Shown: positions 60,018-64,000 of the stretch, in pieces
How the letters are laid out: the number at the start of each line of letters is the position of its first letter
Numbering within the stretch: position 1 is the stretch's first letter
Assembly: GCA_038049695.1 (NCBI GenBank)
Contig: CP142455.1
Location: 33,331,501-33,395,500 of the forward strand
DNA length: 64,000 nt
Origin: Cinnamomum chago
Lineage: Eukaryota > Streptophyta > Magnoliopsida > Laurales > Lauraceae
Reading direction: 5' to 3'
Program-made: the position numbers and the translations under genes
Notes under the pieces: generated by a model
Seen by the model: the letters and a program-made list of their open reading frames with translations, nothing else
Database searches by the model: none
Told to the model about the DNA's origin: nothing

Positions 60018-60957
60018 AAAAGCCGGAAAAGGTGCTCTCAAATGGTTGGGTTCGACAGTAGGAAACTCTCTAGCAGAAAAATAAAATGTGTATTTATAAA
60101 TAAACATATAAAGAGATTCCCAGACAACGGGTGAGAACAAAACAGCATGATTCAGCACAAGAGTTGAAGGCAAGAAAACTACAAGGAGATCCAAGCATGT
60201 ACTTAACAATTTTCCTTTTCCTCATTGTTTCCATATCATCACATTCAGTAAGATAGGTAGATTTTATTTGATGAATTTTGTAATTCCATTGTTGAAGAAA
60301 TCTCAAAGTAAATTACTAAGTTACCCATATTTTTGTTTTCAGGTTCGGACATAAAGATGGGAAAATATCTCATTATCACATTCTCAAGGTCCATTGAAGT
60401 GAATCCGTAAAAACCAACCAAAGTACCTCGTCTCTTTTGGTTGCTCAATTCAGTTAAATGCGATTGAAATCAATATATCATCAGTTGCCAATTCGAATTA
60501 TCACTAGAACAGTTCAGTGCTCCCGCCTGAGTTCGTGTAGCTGAATGTGAAGCAAAACAAGAATGTCAGCTTCAGTACCATAATCATTGGTAAGTGTTTT
60601 GAACTGCACCAGGGAAGGATTATATATATAGTGGGTCACTGCAGAGTGTGATATTTGGGATCCCATTTTCCCCGCTTTCTTCTATATGGTTCTCAAGGTC
60701 CTATGGAGCTTTGAAGCCCGGCCCAGCCAGTGAGTTCCTGGCCCTCATTTGAGTTTCAGATGAAGGAAGATATGACCCATGCACAGGCCTGAGCTTTATG
60801 ATATTCTCTAGAAAGGTCTGGAGTGAGTCAAGACTCCATTTTTTCTGGTGGTAATTAGCTGCTTGGGACCCTTATTTTAGGCCCCAAAAATTAATGCGTG
60901 TGATCATGGGAAGACCTGGACAGCTTGTTGGAGTTGCTACACCTCAGGCAGGAGTTG
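60018..60957. other. 3' flank of the PPR gene
   Basis: Probable 3' untranslated and intergenic DNA downstream of the minus-strand PPR gene. No other feature is supported. Confidence 0.5.
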
Positions 60958-63660
60958 CTACACCTCTTGCTTGATTTCCCCATCATTAAGAACAAAATCC
61001 ATATCAGGCACATATCCAGCCCACTTCATTTCTCTTATCAGCTCATTCAACCTCTTATAAATCTCTTGACATCTTGGGTGGGCCTTATCCCCCACAAGAA
61101 ACGCATGCACCTTGCTCTTTACTTCGATCCAGCTACAGCCAGGCTCCTTCTTGAGCCCATTCTGCCTCATCATCCTCCTCATCCTTGAGACCTCATCCCA
61201 TCTTCCTGCTTGAGCATAAACATTTGATAGAAGAATGTAGGCCGCAGAATCTTGTGGGTCACAACGCAAAATACAACTGGCTGCCTGTTCTGCCACCTCA
61301 ACATTGCCATGGATCTTGCAGGCATGGAGAAGCGTTCTCCATATAACTGCATCAGCTTCAAATGGCATGTCATGGATTAACTTCAATGCATCATCAATCC
61401 GCCCAGATCGGCCAATTATATCCACCATACATGCGTAATGCTCCAGCTGTGGTGTTAACTCATACTCATGGATCATCAAATGGAAGTAATGGTATCCTTC
61501 ATCAAACAAACCCATGTATCCACATGCACGTAAAACTGTTACAAATGTTGCATGATTTGGTCTCACATTCTCAATTTGCATCTGCTCAAAAATGTTGAGA
61601 GCCTCTGATCCAAGATCATGATGTGCATAACCAGATATCATTGCATTCCATAACACATAATCCCGCTCTGGCGTCCTTTCAAACATCAGCAGAGAATCTT
61701 GCATGTTGCCACACTTTGAATACATGTCAACAAGAGTGCTCGATATGTACGCATCCCTTTGTAATTCTTGCTTGATAATCTGTGCATGGATTTGCCTTCC
61801 TAATCCGATGGTTGCTAGATTCGCACAAGTATCAAGAACTGTGGCATATGTAAAGTTATCAGGCTTCAGACCCATGTCAAGCATCTGAGAAAAGAGCATC
61901 TGAGCTTCTTCACTTCGTTTTTGCAGCGAAAACCCAGATATGATAGCATTCCATGACACCATAGTTTGGTTGTCAAGTCTCTCATGGAGCTTCACTGCTT
62001 CTTTCAGAACTCCACATTTACAATACATGTCCACGAGAGCACTTCCAACAAATGAATCAAGAACCAATCCGGATTTGATGATTTGACTATGGATTTCCAT
62101 TCCACTACCCAAAGACTGTGAACTAGCACAAGCTTTTAGGATGCTGCCGTAACTGAACTCATCAGGATTCAACCCTGAATGCAGCATCTGACTAAAATGC
62201 AACAGTGTTTGAACATCGTTTCCATTCTGCTCATTAGCTGCAATAATTGCATTCCATGAGACTGCATCTCTTTGGTCCATTTCGTCAAAAACCTTTTGAG
62301 CTTCCACCAGAGCTCCACATTTTCCATACATATCCAAAACTGCATTAACTACACAAATGTTCGACTCGAACCCAGTTTTAATTGCCAAACCATGAACTTG
62401 TGTCCCCTCCAAATGCCTTTCAATGCCTGCACAGGCACTAAAAGCACCTGATAAACTGATCTCATCAATGCTGAAACCATAACTCTGCCTAAGGGAAAAC
62501 AGAACCAGAGCATCTAGGTCTCGGTTATTTCGCACATACCCAACAATCATCGCATTCCAAGACTGCATGCTATGCTTCGGCATTGAGGCAAAAACTTTTC
62601 TAGCATCGCACAAGGCGTCACATTTTGCATACATATCCAAAACAGCAGTCCCAACTATGGTATCTGAACCGAAATTACTTTTAATAGCAAGTCCATGTAT
62701 CTGACACCCTAATTTCAATGACGAAAGACCAGCACATGACCTCAAAACACTTGCATATGTGGACTGGTTCACCCCGACTCCTGCTTGCTGCATTTCTAGA
62801 AATAATTGTAAACCATCCATCAACATATTATTCTGCACATAACCTGCGATGAGAGCACTCCAAGAAACCCAATTCCTTTCGGGCATTTCGTTAAAAAACC
62901 AATGAGAATCTTCCACCCTCTTGCATTTAGCATACATATCAACCAAAGCGCTGCCTGTCACCACATCGATATCGAAACCCGTTTGAACGGCAAGGCAATG
63001 AGTCTGAATCCCTAGTTCATAATCCTCCAAAGCTGAGCATGATTTAAGAACCACAGCAAACGTGGTACGATCCGGTCTCACACCCGTCCGTCCCATTCGC
63101 AAGAACAAATCAACTGACGCCCAACAGTCCCCATTCTCCAAGTAGCCCGAAATCAAAGAATTCCATGAAATCGCATCTTTTTCAGGCATCCTATCAAAAA
63201 TGGACCGTGCAGTACCCATCAGCCCATAACTTGTGTAACAAAAAATCATCGCGTTCCATGAAACCGTGTCCGGTTGGGGCATTCGATCGAACACCTGGCG
63301 GGCGTAATCCAAGTTGGAGCATTTGATGTACATGTGGATCAAACAGTTGGTGACAAAGACTGTGGGGATGAAATTGGAGGTGATCATGCGAGCGTGGGCT
63401 TGTTTTCCCAGATGGGGGGTTCTCTGTTTTGCGCATTCTTGAAAGATGTGGGAGAATGTTTTCTTGATGAAGGGTGTGGTTTGATATGAAGAGGTTGAGG
63501 AAAGTGGAGAGGTGGAGAGGTTTCTGAGAGGAAATTCGGGAGGAGGGAGACAGAAGAGTCTGGCTAGAAGGAGGTGAGAGATGGAAGTATGGAGACATGG
63601 TTTGTTGGGTCTGGTGACAGTTGGGAGCCGTTGGAATGTATGAGATTTTGATTTCATCAA
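60958..63660 (-). CDS. MEF13: E+-class PPR protein, MEF13-like mitochondrial RNA-editing factor
   Basis: Single-exon gene of 900 codons. PPR proteins of this class bind organelle RNA one base per repeat and direct C-to-U editing. Arabidopsis MEF13 edits several mitochondrial mRNAs. The N-terminus is rich in Ser, Arg and Leu without acidic residues for about 45 residues, fitting a mitochondrial presequence. From about residue 80 there are tandem PLS-type repeats (for example FVTNCLIHMYIKCSNLDYAR, then PDTVSWNAMI). An E domain runs from about residue 765 (FEADAVIWRTLLHACKIHGN), then an E+ domain with GLKKEPGCSWIEVKSKVHAF and a C-terminus GYVPDMDFVLND. No DYW deaminase domain follows, so editing would need a DYW partner in trans, as known for E+ proteins. 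Length and sequence over the whole protein fit MEF13 (At3g02330, about 900 residues) from memory. Another closely related PPR is possible. Confidence 0.88.
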   Translation of the reverse strand: MMKSKSHTFQRLPTVTRPNKPCLHTSISHLLLARLFCLPPPEFPLRNLSTSPLSSTSSYQTTPFIKKTFSHIFQECAKQRTPHLGKQAHARMITSNFIPTVFVTNCLIHMYIKCSNLDYARQVFDRMPQPDTVSWNAMIFCYTSYGLMGTARSIFDRMPEKDAISWNSLISGYLENGDCWASVDLFLRMGRTGVRPDRTTFAVVLKSCSALEDYELGIQTHCLAVQTGFDIDVVTGSALVDMYAKCKRVEDSHWFFNEMPERNWVSWSALIAGYVQNNMLMDGLQLFLEMQQAGVGVNQSTYASVLRSCAGLSSLKLGCQIHGLAIKSNFGSDTIVGTAVLDMYAKCDALCDARKVFASMPKHSMQSWNAMIVGYVRNNRDLDALVLFSLRQSYGFSIDEISLSGAFSACAGIERHLEGTQVHGLAIKTGFESNICVVNAVLDMYGKCGALVEAQKVFDEMDQRDAVSWNAIIAANEQNGNDVQTLLHFSQMLHSGLNPDEFSYGSILKACASSQSLGSGMEIHSQIIKSGLVLDSFVGSALVDMYCKCGVLKEAVKLHERLDNQTMVSWNAIISGFSLQKRSEEAQMLFSQMLDMGLKPDNFTYATVLDTCANLATIGLGRQIHAQIIKQELQRDAYISSTLVDMYSKCGNMQDSLLMFERTPERDYVLWNAMISGYAHHDLGSEALNIFEQMQIENVRPNHATFVTVLRACGYMGLFDEGYHYFHLMIHEYELTPQLEHYACMVDIIGRSGRIDDALKLIHDMPFEADAVIWRTLLHACKIHGNVEVAEQAASCILRCDPQDSAAYILLSNVYAQAGRWDEVSRMRRMMRQNGLKKEPGCSWIEVKSKVHAFLVGDKAHPRCQEIYKRLNELIREMKWAGYVPDMDFVLNDGEIKQEV

Positions 63661-64000
63661 ACTGGTGGGAAAAGGTAATGAGTGTTGGGAGGGTTCGGTC
63701 CTCTTAAATAACTAAAAGCCAAGTCTTTTACCCAAGACTAGTGATGGGTACACATAGTTGTCGATGAAAGCCCCCCATCGTTAAAAAAGTAAAACATCAA
63801 TGTCATATCCACCATCTCCAAGCACATTTTCCAAATTAATTTTAATTCCTGCTGAAAATTATTCACAATTCAATGTCAGTCCTCCTTAACAAAAACAATA
63901 GACAACATATAGGATTTCCAATTACAATAGCATAGAACAATCTCAATATTCAAAAAAAGAACATAGAACAGTCTTGTTTGGAGTTTGTACCAGTCTTAAT
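63661..64000. promoter_or_regulatory. Upstream region of the PPR gene
   Basis: AT-rich region 5' of the start codon at 63,660. It should hold the promoter and 5' untranslated region. No clear TATA box is assigned. Confidence 0.4.

Overview
The window is plant nuclear DNA. It has spliced genes with GT-AG introns, Ty1/copia and Ty3/gypsy retrotransposons, hAT-, Mutator- and Harbinger-like elements, and two genes of flowering-plant families. The species cannot be named from sequence alone. Two host genes are well supported, both on the minus strand. One is a WPP-domain-interacting tail-anchored protein (WIT1/WIT2 type), split over five exons between about 28.7 kb and 15.3 kb. The other is an intronless E+-class pentatricopeptide-repeat protein (60,958-63,660) that closely resembles Arabidopsis MEF13, a mitochondrial RNA-editing factor.

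Layout. 1-2.9 kb: gene-free. 2.9-12.6 kb: first copy of duplicated block A, interrupted by a copia element (3,746-9,133, target duplication GAATC), a small MITE and a hAT-like element carrying a captured mitochondrial-carrier exon (10,582-12,097). 12.6-13.8 kb: CT-rich DNA. 13.85-22.4 kb: first copy of block B, holding the 3' end of WIT with a 6 kb gypsy element in its last intron (15,632-21,665). 22.4-28.7 kb: the rest of WIT, with a LINE remnant and repeats in its introns. 28.8-29.5 kb: a long-TIR Mutator-like element beside the WIT first exon. 30.4-39.7 kb: second copy of block A, split by another copia element (30,665-37,742, target duplication GAGTT) that itself holds a gypsy-type LTR fragment. 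39.7-43.6 kb: receptor-kinase pseudogene, copia 3' remnant and a hAT element. 43.6-50.6 kb: second copy of block B, ending inside a truncated WIT exon and carrying a three-level transposon nest. 50.6-60 kb: a solo LTR and several hAT-type elements. 61-63.7 kb: the PPR gene.

How it fits together. A segment (A plus the 3' half of WIT) is present twice in the same orientation, about 27.5 kb apart. Each copy carries insertions that the other lacks, so each acts as the empty-site control for the other. Only the first copy is joined to the 5' exons and can encode full-length WIT (681 residues predicted). The second keeps an open tail-anchor exon but no upstream exons. Most of the remaining sequence is decayed mobile DNA. 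All retroelement coding regions seen are broken by stops or frameshifts.
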